A stretch of 64,000 nucleotides of DNA, taken from NCBI GenBank assembly GCA_963281255.1, contig OY725505.1, forward strand, positions 1,488,001 through 1,552,000. The letters run 5' to 3'. This document shows, in pieces, positions 8,975 to 23,500 of the stretch (position 1 is its first letter; the number at the start of each line of letters is the position of its first letter). Position numbers and translations under genes: made by a program. This DNA is from Aphrocallistes beatrix (Eukaryota; Porifera; Hexactinellida; Sceptrulophora; Aphrocallistidae). The notes under the pieces were generated by a model that did no database searches, was not told the DNA's origin, and saw only the letters and a program-made list of their open reading frames with translations.

Positions 8975-11900
8975 GTTAATGAACATGATTGCATTGCTGT
9001 ATACATAATACTTTTGTTTTAATTGTGTGTTTTTCTACATATGGTGTAAATATTAGTTAATTATTTATGACGTTTGGGACCTTGCTAACCTCAAATGAGT
9101 TACAATCGCCTAACCATTCGGAAGAACTCGAAATGAGAACTGCTGAACTTTTTGATGTAGTCAGAGATGTAATGGAAGCCTCCTAAAGGTTCAATCTTGA
9201 AGAAAAGTCTCTTAACATCACACTTATTATCCTCTGGAGAGTCCTGTAATATTGAATGAAAGAATACTAACTGTTCAGAAGCTATCCAATGCAGAAATTA
9301 TCAAAACAACTCGCCAAAATTGAAATTTCGATTTCTTAAGTTTCATTCAGAAGTGGCTTATTTTCACCTCAATGAGAAGGTTACTAGTAAGAACAATCCA
9401 TTTTCGAGGTTTTCAGAAGCCAATATATCCCGATAGATGTACATACTATGCGTACTTTTGTTGGTGCATTTTGTATCTTCCGACCATTTCTTTTTAGAAA
9501 ATGGTGGAAATTTTCTAGTAGTTGAAATAACCCTACCCCTCCTTATTACCCAAATTGTGGTTTCACCAGGTTAAAGCACCTTCCAACATTTTAATAATAG
9601 CTAGAGATTTGCTAAAGTCACTCGACCCCGAGCATTTGGACATATTCCAGCTTCGGACAGTCATACCCCCCCCCCAGTCAGAGTCTTCCTGATTTACATT
9701 TTTGTAGTTATTTGAGAGAGAAAATGTAGAATACTATATCTCATTTTTATAAAAATTATTTAGCTGCATGATATCCTGCCAAATATTTTGAAATTCCTTG
9801 CCTGTACAGTAAACTAGCAGAAAATGACTTAATACATTTCTCATAAATCCTATATTGAACCATATATACGATTAACATTGATTTATAGACACATATGTTA
9901 GGCATCTTTTATATATTACCATATCTTCAGATTTAGATGAAGACAATTTAAGAATTTACGCAAAACGGGAATTTAGTGGAAAGCTTTGCAGTTTCTAATT
10001 TCTGAAGATTTCATATTATTATGCGACTAAAACGTCATGTTTGTGTTTAATATAATGATATCCCTCAAAAGATACCACCTGTGCCAAAATTATTCGATAA
10101 CCGTTTGTGTATTTATACCATCATCATGATTAAATATAGATACGGACTGGAAGCTGATGTTAATTTTTGACTAAAGATACATACATTTATGAAAATTTTA
10201 TATTGACCCCAAGTCTCCCAAACTTGCAGGATAGAGTTTAAAACATATTACCAAACTGTACACACATGATTTCAAAATATACATTCTTTTTAAAATTATA
10301 ATTTTATTACATTATACATAATTGATATTGAAACCAAATTTTGCCTATTTTATTTGTTTTAAGCATATTTTAAAGCATTATTAGAATGTTATTATCAGCA
10401 AAAATTTCGCGAGACCTTGTGGTTAAAGAAATTGTCGATTTCAATGGACTTTTGTTATAGCGATGTTTTTCTCACCATTACGCTAATTCTTGAAAATTTA
10501 TCGGATGATATTGCAATCTCATTTTAATTTTTAGTATATTGGGCTACTGTATATTAATTCATAATATATTTCGTAATTCTAAATTCAATAAACTACAATA
10601 TATAGGACAGTATATTGTATTTGTCATATTTGCAAGTTGTGACATTTTACTTATCAATGAAATTTAATGTTGAAACCTAGCCTTTAAAACTAACACGATA
10701 GCGTAAAATAGTATAAATGCAACGCAAGAATGAAACAATATTAAATTGAAAATTTTTTGTTTTAACTCACTGATCACTTCTTTATTTTCATGAAAATCAT
10801 TCTTCTGCTCAGAAAATGACAAATTTTGGCATGCATTGTAATGTGGTGACTCATACTAATTTTGAAAATGTATATGTATACTTTGATATCAGTGTGCACT
10901 ATACAGCAGTATTCGAGACTTAATAGCACAATTTTGCATGTCACACACGCTATTCAGTCCCCGTCCTAAAATATTAGTCTTGTTTCCACTCATTATACTA
11001 GCAAATGACCGTCATTTAATAACAATAATCTCATTGATCTATGCAATAATCAGAATTCCTTTTCATTATTTTACTTATATTGGTGGTCTGTCTAGAAACT
11101 GTTTTGAGATCAATAAACGCATCCTGCTACTATTTTTCAGAAATTATTTTAAAAATAAATGTGTGTTCACAGCCCCATTGAGCAGATCCATTAGGCGAAG
11201 TTACTCCATATTGCACATAATGTTAATATATTTTAATATTCTAATAAATCATTCAATTTAAAATTTTAGTAATCATCATCCGTAATTATTTTTAGTGTGC
11301 TTCCTATATTATTATATTGGATCTATAATCCAATATAATAATATAGTAGCACAGTACTAAAATGAGTGCTGGTGTCCGGCCAACTGGCCGGCCATAAGTG
11401 GTGCACATATCAGAATTTAAAAGATATCACTCTGAATTTTTTTGTGAAGCTGCGGACATATATGTAGATGTGCACCTGCTCATATATACCTACTCATACG
11501 GTTTCAATATATGCTAAATCATCATCAATACGTAGCATTTTGTATTTCATTCTTTTGATTATTGCACAAAAATTAGCTAGAAACTTGAGATTGGTAACAC
11601 TGATGAAATATGAGGCCCTCTCTATTTCATTCCTAGATCCATCGGACATAGGACCTCTGAGCAATTTGCGGTTAAAAAATTTGCCGCATCATTATTGGCT
11701 AATTTAAATGATAAATTCCTATTAGAGCTCAAATTTTAATAGTTTGAATAACAATTGTTCAATAAAGTGTTCAATATAGATATCTCAAAAAAATATGTTA
11801 ACTAATTATGCTGACATCATAACACAGCCAAAATTTACATCCACAATTTTCATCCTACAAACTTTAATTGATGTAAAGAAACGCCCCTTACAGACGGGCT

Positions 11901-13133
11901 TGAAGTGTGCTTCTACATTCATTGGATGATGACACAATACATATCATCCCAGGAATTTGGAAACACACTTCTATCCCTTCTGTGAGGTGCTTTTTATTTA
12001 TTTATTTGGACATACTGCTAGGATTGCGCTGCAACCAAATTCTTTATGTTATCTTTTCAAATCAAAAGTTGGGGAGGTTATTATGATTTATTTAAATGCA
12101 TTGAATTAGATCTAGCCCCAATTAATCAATTATTTCAAAAGCAACTTTGTATTAAATCCTGCAATTTCGTTGAACAGCAAAATTATGTTTTGTGATATTT
12201 ATTTTACTGATTGTGAGCATAACTTCGCATTCCTAACTAGAATATCCAAATTTAAAATGCTTGTTCATCATACAGAATGATAATTGTATGTAATTATTTA
12301 CTCTTTGCATGGTAACCAAATAGAATGGAACCTCCACAAACGGGGCATGTAGAAACGGGGTGAAAAATAGCAGCAAATTCCTTGCCCCCACGAAAATAAA
12401 CCCCATAAACGTGGCTGCCCTATGGCAATGACACATATCACGAAGTGGCTCAGTTTGAAATTTCTACTTCGTGGGAGAGTAATCGAGTGAACACCTTTCA
12501 CTCGATTACTCCTCCACAAGGTAAAAATCAAGTGAATAATTCGAATTTGTAGTTTAATTAAATTTTATCTTACAAATTAAATGCTCTTGACTCGTTCGAT
12601 AGCTTAGGATTAAAACTATTTATATGGTAAATTTTGGGGTGTAAAATCCTTTTTTCCTGGAAGTGTATATACAATAAGATAAACTGCTCGTAATGATTGT
12701 GTTTTAAACACATTTGAGTTATTAAGATTTTTGGCATGATGAAAATTAAGAGATAAAAGGCATTAAGAAATAAATTTGAGAAGATCAAGGAACTTACCGT
12801 ATTATTTGTTACAAGCGAGCTTCGCTTGCTTGCGCTGCGCGGCTGGCGGACACTTCGTGTCCGCCGGAAGTTCCCTTCGGTCTCCTGAGGTCACATTGGT
12901 TAATTATAAGGGAGAGAGCATCTCTAAATATGTCTGTCCGAATGTGCTAATCGATATCACTCGAAAAATCACCAAATTTGTCAATTTTAAAATTTTTGAT
13001 GCCTAATGATGACGTCATAACAAAGTGATGAGTCATCATTTTTTGAAGTCGCATAATATGTGAGGTATGTTAGTATACATATTCTATTAAAATTTCAGCC
13101 TTCTATCCTTACTATTAAAACTCGATTATTGTA

Positions 13134-13164
<31 letters not shown>

Positions 13165-14528
13165 GTAACGAATTGATTAAAGAAACTGCCGGGCGCAAAA
13201 GGCTGATTTTTGGCATGTGGAAGTTTTTTGGCTATGGCTCCAGTAAGTTCTGAGTTCAGAACAAAATGTCGACTCATCATGGAATTATGACGTCATTGTC
13301 ACATTTTTAAAAGTTAAGCAACACAGTTATTCGGGCATAACTCAGCCATTATAGAAGATAGAAGGCTGAAATTTTAATAGAATCTGTATACTAACATGCC
13401 TCACATATGATGTAACTATCACCAAAAAATGATGACTCATCACTTTGTTATGACGTCATCATTATTCATCCAAATTTTATAAATTGACAAATTTGGTGAT
13501 TTTTCGAGTGATATCGATTTTAAAACTAAGATGCACATATTTAGAGATGATTTCTCCGTAATAATTAACCAATGTCACCTTCAGGCGCCCGATTGGAGCT
13601 TCTGGCGGACACGAAGTGTCCGTCAGGCGCGCAGCGCAAGCAAGCGAAGCGTGCTTGTCTCCTATAATAGCTGAGTTATGCCCGAATAACTGTGTTGCTT
13701 AACTTACGTATAAAAATGTGACAATGACGTCATAATTCCATGATGAGTCGACATTTTGGTTTGAGCTCAGAACTTACTGGAGCCATAGCCAAAAGACTCC
13801 CTCATGCCAAAAATTAGCTTTCTGTGCCCGCCAGTTTCTTCAATCAATTCGTTACCAGATGTATATATATATATATAAATAAATACTAGTATATAAATAA
13901 TTATGCATTAATCGAGTTTTAATGGTAAGGATTATTATTATTAGGTACAAAAGCAATAAAAATGTACTCTAACGAGTTTCAACTTCTATTTATACGTTTC
14001 TTCTGCCTAATGCATGCTGTTATTTGGAGGATAATTGACTGGGGTGAATATTAGCTGCTGGTTGGTTTATTATGTAAGAAAATTATGGGTCTGGACTAGT
14101 CTAAAGTGTTCTTTACTGATGAATGCTCTATATGGATGAATACTGGTAAGATCTATGTATGGACAAAGACAGTTAGCCCATCAACCTGCCAACTTTCAGA
14201 CATCCATCGAAGCTCCATATTTGGGTGGGATTTCGGTAATGGGTGAAACGAACCCAAAATTTTCACCGAAAACTTCAACCAGGAACGATATAAAACCGTT
14301 TTACATGAGTGTCTTATACATGAAGCTAATGCCTTATATGGAAATCAATAGGTATTGCAAGAGAAAACAGTCCTATCCACACTGGAAAGGCGGCAAGGGC
14401 ATGGAAACAAGAATTTGTCCCCAACCAGATCGACTGGCTGTCCAATAGTTCCGATCTCAACCAATAGTTATAGTTCCGATCTCAACATTACCATAATGTA
14501 TCCTTACTATTAAAACTCGATTATTGTG

Positions 14529-14564
<36 letters not shown>

Positions 14565-17500
14565 TATATCTGTAACTAATTGATTGAAGAAACTGCCGGT
14601 CATAGAAAGCTAATTTTTGGCATGTGGGAGTATTTTGGCTATGGCTCCAGTAAGTTCTGAGCTCAGAGCAAAATGTCGACTCATCATGGAATTATGACGT
14701 CATTGTCACATTTTTAAAAGTTAAGCAACACAGTTATTCGGGCATAACTCAGCCATTATAGGAGATAGAAGGCTGAAATTTTAATAGAATCTGTATACTA
14801 ACATGTCTCACATATGATGCGACTATCATAAAAAAATGATGGCTCATCACTTTGTTATGACGTCATCATTACGCATCAAAATATTTTAAATTCACAAATT
14901 TGGTGATTTTTCGAGTGATATCGATTAGCACAGTAGAATAGACATATTTAGAGATGTATCTCCCTTATAATTAACCAATGTGACTCCAGGCGACCGAAGG
15001 GAGCCTCCGGCGGACGGGAAGTGTTCGCCAGTCGCGCAGCGCAAGCAAGCGCGAAGCGCGCTTGTCTGTAACAGTTTGATAACATTTCACTCATGAATAG
15101 ACCCACTTTATAACTATTTATGATGGAAATAGTAAGGATTTCAAATAATTTTGTCCGGTTAGAGTGTGTATTCGATTTAGATATAAAAACAAACACAATT
15201 GAATAATTAAAATGTAGTAATTTTAAAAAGGTTAATGTCCAGGATAGTCTAAAAAATCGACAATTAAAATATTCAATAAATAAAATGGCAAATATAAATA
15301 TAACTTCCACATCGATTTTTAAAGCCCCCCCACTTTCCAAAAGTTGTCTACGGCCCTGAATATATACATATATCCTTACTATTAAAACTCGATTAATGTG
15401 TATATATATATATATATCTGTAACGAATCGATTGAAGAAACTGTCAGGCCCAGAAAGCTGATTTTTGGCCTTTGGGAGTCTTTTGGCTATGGCTCCAGTC
15501 AGTTCTGAGCTCGGAACAAAATGTTGACTCATCATGGAATTATGACGTCATTGTCACACTTTTAAAAGTTAAGCAATACAGTTATTCGAGCATAACTCAT
15601 CGATTATAGGAGATAGAAGGCTGAAATTTTAAAAGAATCTGTATACTAACATACCTCACATATGATGCAACTATCATCAAAAAATGATGACTTATCACTT
15701 TGTTATGAGTCATCATTACTCATCAAAAGTTTAAAAATTGATATAGTTGGTAATTTTTTCGAGCGATATAGATTATAGCAGGCGGACAGACGTATTTAGA
15801 GTGGTTATCTCCCTTATAATCAATCAATGTGACCCCAGGCGACCGAAGGGAGCCTCCGGTGGACACAAAGTATCCGCCAGCCGCTCAATGCAAGCAAGCG
15901 AAGCCGTTTGTAAACATTAATCGAGTTCTAATAGTAACAATCGCGCTTCTCTTGTTTGTGCTGCGCGGCTGACGGACACTTTGTGTCCGCCAGAGTCGCT
16001 CTTTCTAAATATGTCTGTCTTACTGTTATAATCGATATCACTCGAAAAATCATGAAATTTTTCAATTTTTAAAATTTTGATGTGTAATGATGATGTCATA
16101 ACAAAGTGATGAGTCATCATTTTTTGATGATAGTTGCATCATATGTGAGATTTGTTAGTATACAGATTCCATTAAAATTTCAGCCTTCTATCTCCTATAA
16201 TGGCTGAGTTATTCTTGAATAACTGTATTGCTTAACTTTGAAAAATGTGACAATGACGTCATAATTCCATGATGAGTCAACATTTTCTTCTGAGCTCAGA
16301 ACTTGGTGGAGTCCGAGCTAAAAGACTCGCACATGCCAAAAATCAGCTTTCTGTGCCTTTCAGTAATACATACTGTAGAACCAAGAAATCAAATTGCAAT
16401 TCCATATCAGCGCATGGATTTTATTACATTCCTGGGAAGAATTCAGATTTTTGGATCAACCCTTCCCTATGCTAGGTTTACCTGGATTTAAATAATGTTA
16501 AGAATACGTTTATAACAGGTCAGACAATCGTAATATTTGATCTAATTGAGCTATTGCGGAAAATGAGATGACCGCTTTATGATATTAAAGTAAAATCTTC
16601 ATTCTTTATCGTGTAAACATGAGAAATTTAGAGTTCAATCATTTTCCTCAATAGTAGATTGAAACCTGAAATTTATGTATTTACACTAACTACTCGGACA
16701 AAAGTATTCAACCACTACGAAAAACTTCATATAAATATTATTAAAGTGGCTCAATTCATATTGGAATAGTATATACTCAAACAGTAACAAATATTCTATT
16801 TTTGATTCGTAAACTAGACATCCGAATTACTAACTTTTTAAGACTTTGAATAAAAATAATTATTCACATGTAGAAATTTATCAGCCTCTGCCACTTTGTG
16901 TCACTAATCGCCATCATATATAATTGTCATGACTCAAGACAAGTAGCACCAAGTATCAAAAGTAGAAATTTATAATTTGGGAATTAGTAATTGAGTTGAG
17001 GATCTCAATTTTGAGTAATTCGAATGTATAGATTAGGAATTAGAAATAAAAAATAGTATTTCTTAAAGATGAGTACATATTCCTTTATGAATTGATCCAC
17101 TTTAATACTATTTGTATGGAGGTTTCTGTGGTGGTCGAATACTTTTGTCCGGAATATAGATTCTTCTATACCTGATTCAAACAACAAATCAATCCGACAT
17201 TGAATTCCTTATTTATTCACTTTTAGAAATATTACCGTAAAATTTTCCTTTTAAATTTTCAATTTAAAATCTCCTTAAAACCTTTCGGAGTGTAGAGATG
17301 AGTAATGAAGTTCATCACAGAAAGTGTACTGATGATGGTACAATGTATTCTTTTACGCCCAATCCTAAAGAGGTAGGTGCATATTTGATAAAATTTACTT
17401 TTTCATCCAAAACTGTGAAGACATCTTAGTAATTATAATAATGATGCTAAAGAGTTTTATACAGGGTGCCATGTAAGTTCTGTCCCAAGCTTTATTAGGT

Positions 17501-20500
17501 ATAAAATTTCTTAAACTCAAACAATCTTAGTTATTATGGTCTTTAGAGATTGTAATTCGAATATTCTCAATGATTTTATAAGATTTTTCGAGTCTGAGAA
17601 CTGGAACTGTGTTTTGTATGGTGAGTTTTGTGGAAAAAATATGTGGCTCGTAGCGAAATTCGAGAATCAGGGACCACTGCTTTTCAAATTATCTTTCTAG
17701 AGTCTTCAAATTCCAAAAAAATTAGCTCTCACATTTCCTCGAATATTTTAAATTTTTTGAAATATAGAATGTTTCGATCAGTATATATTGAGAACCTTTT
17801 GGATCAGATTTTTGGTGATGTAAAAAAAAGTGCCATTTTGGGTGATTTTGCAAAATGTACATAATTGGAAGTCGTGAAATAATAACTTTATCTCGTTTCT
17901 GATAATGAATTCAATGGATTTCTGAAATATTTCAATGGTGAATGAAAGGTATCTGGTGCTAAATCGTCATGGAACATCGATTTTAGAGACATTTTTTACA
18001 GAAGCAGTGGTCTTGATTCTCGATTTTCGCTGCGAGCCAGGACGCATATTTTTTTCACAAAACTCACCATACAAAACACAGTTCCAGTTCTTAGACTCGA
18101 AAAATCTTATAAAATCATTGAGAATATTCGAACTACAATCTCTAAAGACCATAATAACTAAGATTGTTTGAGTTTAAGAAATTTTATACCTAATAAAGCT
18201 TGGGACAGAACTTACATGCCACCCTGTACAGTGTAATATCTACAAAATACTTTAACTGTGATCAAGGGATTATCCCGGAGCGAAATATGCTGCTTTAGGC
18301 GTATGATTTATGCCCGAAAGTGTTCAGGAACGTAAAAATTTAGTATAACTCAATTTATCTATTTTAATTTTATTTACGATATAGGCAAAGAAAAATGTAG
18401 GGGTTGAGGCTAGGTGCGTATCTCTGGAAGGCTCAATAATTAATTACGTAATTGTGGATGTTTAATTTCTAGTTACCTAGTTATATTGATATCTTCTGTA
18501 GCTGTTTGATACTGAAATGTTTGTTTCTATATATAATGCTTCAACTGGAAGCAGGATAAGCGAACAGTATCGCATATGTATGGATCAAAAAGGTGTTCCA
18601 AAAGATCCTTCAAAACTTCTAAAGACTTACGCTGTTTTTACTGATCTTGAATCAACTGATATTTCTCAAGATCTATACCTAATGATTGAAATGATCCGTT
18701 TTGGGCCATTTGAAACCAAAGAAGCTCAAATGGTCGGTGTATCAATTCCGATTCAAGGCGGTGGGGCAACCCAGGGCCCAAAAGTTGGCGATAAGGCGAC
18801 TAGACGGTTGCAGGTAAATTTATTTTAACTTCTCTATTTTCATATTTAAAAATTGTGTATTTCCTAGAATAGTTGGTGTGATAGTCACTCATATATATTG
18901 CAGTCAGAGTAAACAATATATTAAAATTGTAAAAAGTTCAACATGTTGGCAAAAACTTTGAACTAGTGGTTTTGTGTAGGAAAAAACGTTTTTTTTTCTT
19001 TGTCAAAAACCTACTTTGTCTAGTAATACAGAATTTTCTGGAAAATTTCGGCTCGAATCTTTCGAATTTGAATAACTTGAATATTATTGACAATATCACG
19101 ATTTTACGGAAATAGTAAATGGACTTAAACCCAGACAAATGTTGTATATAAGGCTGTAATGTTCTACTGATGATAATATCATCGAAATTTCATGATGAAA
19201 AAAATGATCAAAACAGTATTCGTTATAATATTAATCTAGAAGGTATTTATTAACTTCACTACGTTCTATTTAATTCTCAAATCTAATCTAAAATTACAGT
19301 CAACTCCGCTTAATTGGAGCATCAGATACAGAGTATCTGATGCTCCAATTAAGCGGAGTTGACTGTAATTTTAGATTAGATTTAGATTAGAACAAGGATT
19401 CAATTGCTACTTTCTTTACTCGCTACTTACTACCTTATTTTTTGGTGGAAAAAGATAAGGTAATAATTAAATTTTCTGGATGGCGTGCAAAAGAAAATTA
19501 TCAAGTAAATTTCCCTGAAACCTTGTGAAACTTATACGGTTAACATCAAGAAAATTCTGGTCCCTCTAGGTTTATTCATTTCCAAAATAACCTTCCATTA
19601 ATGGTGAATTGACTCCAATGATGCTCATTTGTTACATTGTATCAGAATCGAATAAGGGCGATATTATAATCTTAATATGCTCACGAAGATGGTATATGAT
19701 GACTTGCTGCTTGGGTGTGATATCATGCCCATCACATCAACTTAAAGAAGCTGCGAAATCATCAAGAGTTCATTCCCAAAATTCCATTCGTTCTATTCCA
19801 AATAATACTGAAATTAGTTTTGCAGAGTCTTTTGATGCAGTATAATGAGTTGCATGCCCCAAATGCATTCGAAATTCCCCTTCACCAAGATTGTGAAGTA
19901 ATTTTTGAGCTTTATTTTCCTCTAAGCATTCCAATGGGAGACACTGTTTCTGATGCCTAAACGAACTAGGATTTCATTTACCTTATCTAGTGTCTCTAGT
20001 TAAATATAAGAAACTCCACGATTATAGAACGTTTTGGGTTACACCCTGGAGCAGCCTGACCCTCTAGAATTGGGGGACGTTCACTACTAAATTTACCCTT
20101 AGGTCCAGCTTGCTTCTCTAATTGGTCATGTGCCAATCAAAATTGCTTAATTCTGAATTGTCTAACTCAGACATCGAAGTACTACTTTTCAGGTTCACCA
20201 TGGACAAAGATATCTAGAACATGCAGAAATGATCATTCCCGAATGTAATCACAAGACAAAGTAGTAATTGACCCGAGAATAAGTAATTTAAATTTAGATG
20301 ATTAAGTAAGACCATCAAATTGTTGTAAGTCTCCTTCACAAAGGCAGAGATAATTAGACATATCGCGTTCTTGGTATTTTCATAACTTTCAATGCTGCAT
20401 GGGTTGTAAGCCAAACTTCAAGAAACCCTGCCCAAATCGAAGGAAAGCTTCAACACAGTACTGTTTCCATACTCCCACCGATTGATCATTGCTCTTATGC

Positions 20501-23500
20501 GTCACTGCACATTTCCACTACAACATCCCCTTCAGTCCAACCAGGCCTTCTGATCATCCATTTCGTACTCTAGCTGGATCAATGCAGCATCGAAAAGATC
20601 TTGCAACATTTCGCTTTCGTTTTATTAAATCATTTTCAGAGACGGTTCTTTGTTATCATCTTTAGATAATCCAACTTTATTCGAGTAAAGGATGCGTTTC
20701 GTTTCAAAAGCATGACTGTGTGAATAAAGACATGGGGCAATAATGAAGTTGAAAAACATGCAGTTTTTCATTGGAACAGCAACTCCATTTTTAAAAACTA
20801 CAAGCGCGCTTGACATGGTTGCGCTGCGCACCTGGCGAGGCACATTGATTAATTATAAGGGAGATAACATCTCTAAATGCGTCTGTCCTACTGCTATAAT
20901 CGATATCACACGAAAATTCACCAAATTTTCACATCTTTTAAAAAGTCTTATTTTATGCCAAAACCGAGTTCTCAACGGCGAATATAGGATATTTTAATAT
21001 GTAGATTCCGAATTTCGCACTTTGAAAGTGATAATATGTGAATTTTATGAGTTACTACATAAGTTTATATACATATTTTCACACCTTCTGAAAAATTATC
21101 TTGCTCCAAATTTTTTACTGTTAAATATTAATAGAATTTCCAGACAAAATTAAGAGAGCGACATGTTTTTTTAGAAAATCGAAAAATGTTGCTGCATATC
21201 CTGCTTAACTATGAGAGTCCATTTTCATAATATTGTCATCTTAAAAGCTATATCTTGAAATCTCTAGTAATGTAGAAATTAAAATTTTATTATATTGGCT
21301 AGTAATTGAGCACTTTCTATTAATACAATTCAATATATTCCCCTTTCTAAAACCACCGTTTAATGGATCCAAACGCTTAATCTCGTTATTTTATTTAGGA
21401 ACATAGTCAAACTAATTGCAGATAATACATGATAACTTTTCGGTTATTGGCGTTCCTGTTTAATTATGTCAATTTGCCCTCTGTAATTCTATTAAGCGGA
21501 GTCAACTGTATTTGAAATTCTCAATATATAAAAATTCGAGGTATTGAACAATGCATTTTGTTGAGTCATATTTCTCTTATTGTGTACAAAACTTTAAATT
21601 TAGTGGTTCAAAATCTATTGTGATAAATGGAGGGGAACTAGCCTATTATATATCAAATAGAAATAAATGTTAAAATTGCCAAAAATACTCTTCCATAGCA
21701 TAAGCGTCGAATCCGAGGGCTTAGAAGGTGCTCGAGCCCCTCCTAGTAGATTCGAATGTGGCCCGCAATACAAAAAATTGTGCTGAGCCCCTGAAACCCC
21801 CAAATTGTCCATAGATTACGAAGAATTCGCAGCCTTTGTCCAAAGTAACGCGAAGATTATCAACGTTTTATAGCGAAATTTCGATCTTTTGATTCATGTT
21901 AATGACCTTTTTCTGACTATATTTGTACAGAAAAACTAAACCACTTTCATCTTCACTTGAGAGCTGAAGAATTCGCTCATCAGAACGTGGTTTTCCAGGG
22001 GAGTCATTAGAATATGCTCAACCATGATCACATGAGTGAACCCAACTCCAGTGCTGGCAGAACCTATCGGAATTAGTTTTAATGTATTCAAGCACTGATT
22101 TTAATTAGAAGTGATGATGTACCATCCGTATCATCATCATTCTCATTGTACTGTCATCATATCAACCCGAGATCTTAATTCATTAATAATAACATCAATA
22201 TCCTCCATGGAATATACGATCCTCACCATCCCTTACAAGCTGATCTTGACAAAAGCCCAACCTGCGCCAGTTATTCTGTACATTCTCTGGAGTGACACTG
22301 ATTGTGACACGGAGTGATACTGACTGATTTTCCATACACCACAAATCCTCATGCATTCATATAGTGAGAAACATGCAACTACGAGTCTACATACAACCTA
22401 TAATCAGCTAAACAGGATTTGTTGACCTTTCGGATCCTGTCAATATGGCTCATTCAAGACTATAAAAGGTTTTTCCACCGGACATCCTCCAAAATAGGGC
22501 AGTTTCTTTTGGGCCTACTACTTGCATCCTTTCCTGCACTAACATGTCTAATCAGTTCTTTACCCCTATTATGCCCATTGTTTTAAAACCAAAATTCACT
22601 AATGCTCCAAATTTATAATCAGTTGTTTTCAGCACTTTTGAGTGGTCTTGCTGTGTTCCTTTTTCGAATATAATGTCACTTTGCTCGATAATATAGTAAA
22701 CGGATCACTCGGAGATCCCGAAGATTCTGGCATTCTAGTACAATACAGCATTCTAATGCAATCCCCACTTGATATCTAGCAGTCTTTGATGCAAAATATG
22801 ATTTTATATTCTAAACTCAACTGTATCACGAGTACAATGCTTATCAAGTTTGTAGTTGTGCTCTGGGTTGCACTAGCGCACTAGTTAATTGCGACAATAT
22901 AACCCTTAGCTAAGAGATGGATAGATATTTTGCCAACCCAAGCGTTTGCTAGCAACCGCAGTTATCAATGTTTTTCACTGTCAAAAGCTCTAGGTGAGAT
23001 ATCCAGCAACTTCAAACGAGTTCTGCTAGCTAAGCCTATGTAGGTGCGTATATCATTGAATGCTACTATCGTTAACAAGCCCTCCGACAATACAATCTCG
23101 CCGTATCTCGCAATTTACGCATAATATGTTGATTCTACTGCAACCCTTCAATTGTCATGTTTTTTATTATAATTTACATCTAATTATCTCATGCACACTA
23201 TCTGAACCCGTGCGCAATGTATTGTGCTTTAAAATCGATGGTGGTGCTTCTTAACTTCAGCTAATTTAATTATTTACTCACCATGGCGTTCCTTAGTATA
23301 ACATATTATTTTGAAAAGGTTCGACACAATTGATGTTTTTATTTATATTCAAGTTTCCCTAATCGTTCTTCTGTAGATTCCTTCCTATATGTGCTGAATT
23401 ACTTGTCCAATCGTGGATAGATTTTGTTCAGTTGATTTTAAATAGTTTTTCAGATTTAAATCACTCACTTTATATTTTATCCAAGTTTTCAACAGAATAC

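Noticed and set aside
8738..8986. 82-codon minus-strand open frame
   Set aside because: Antisense shadow of DOCK exon A, which has splice sites and phase agreement on the plus strand.
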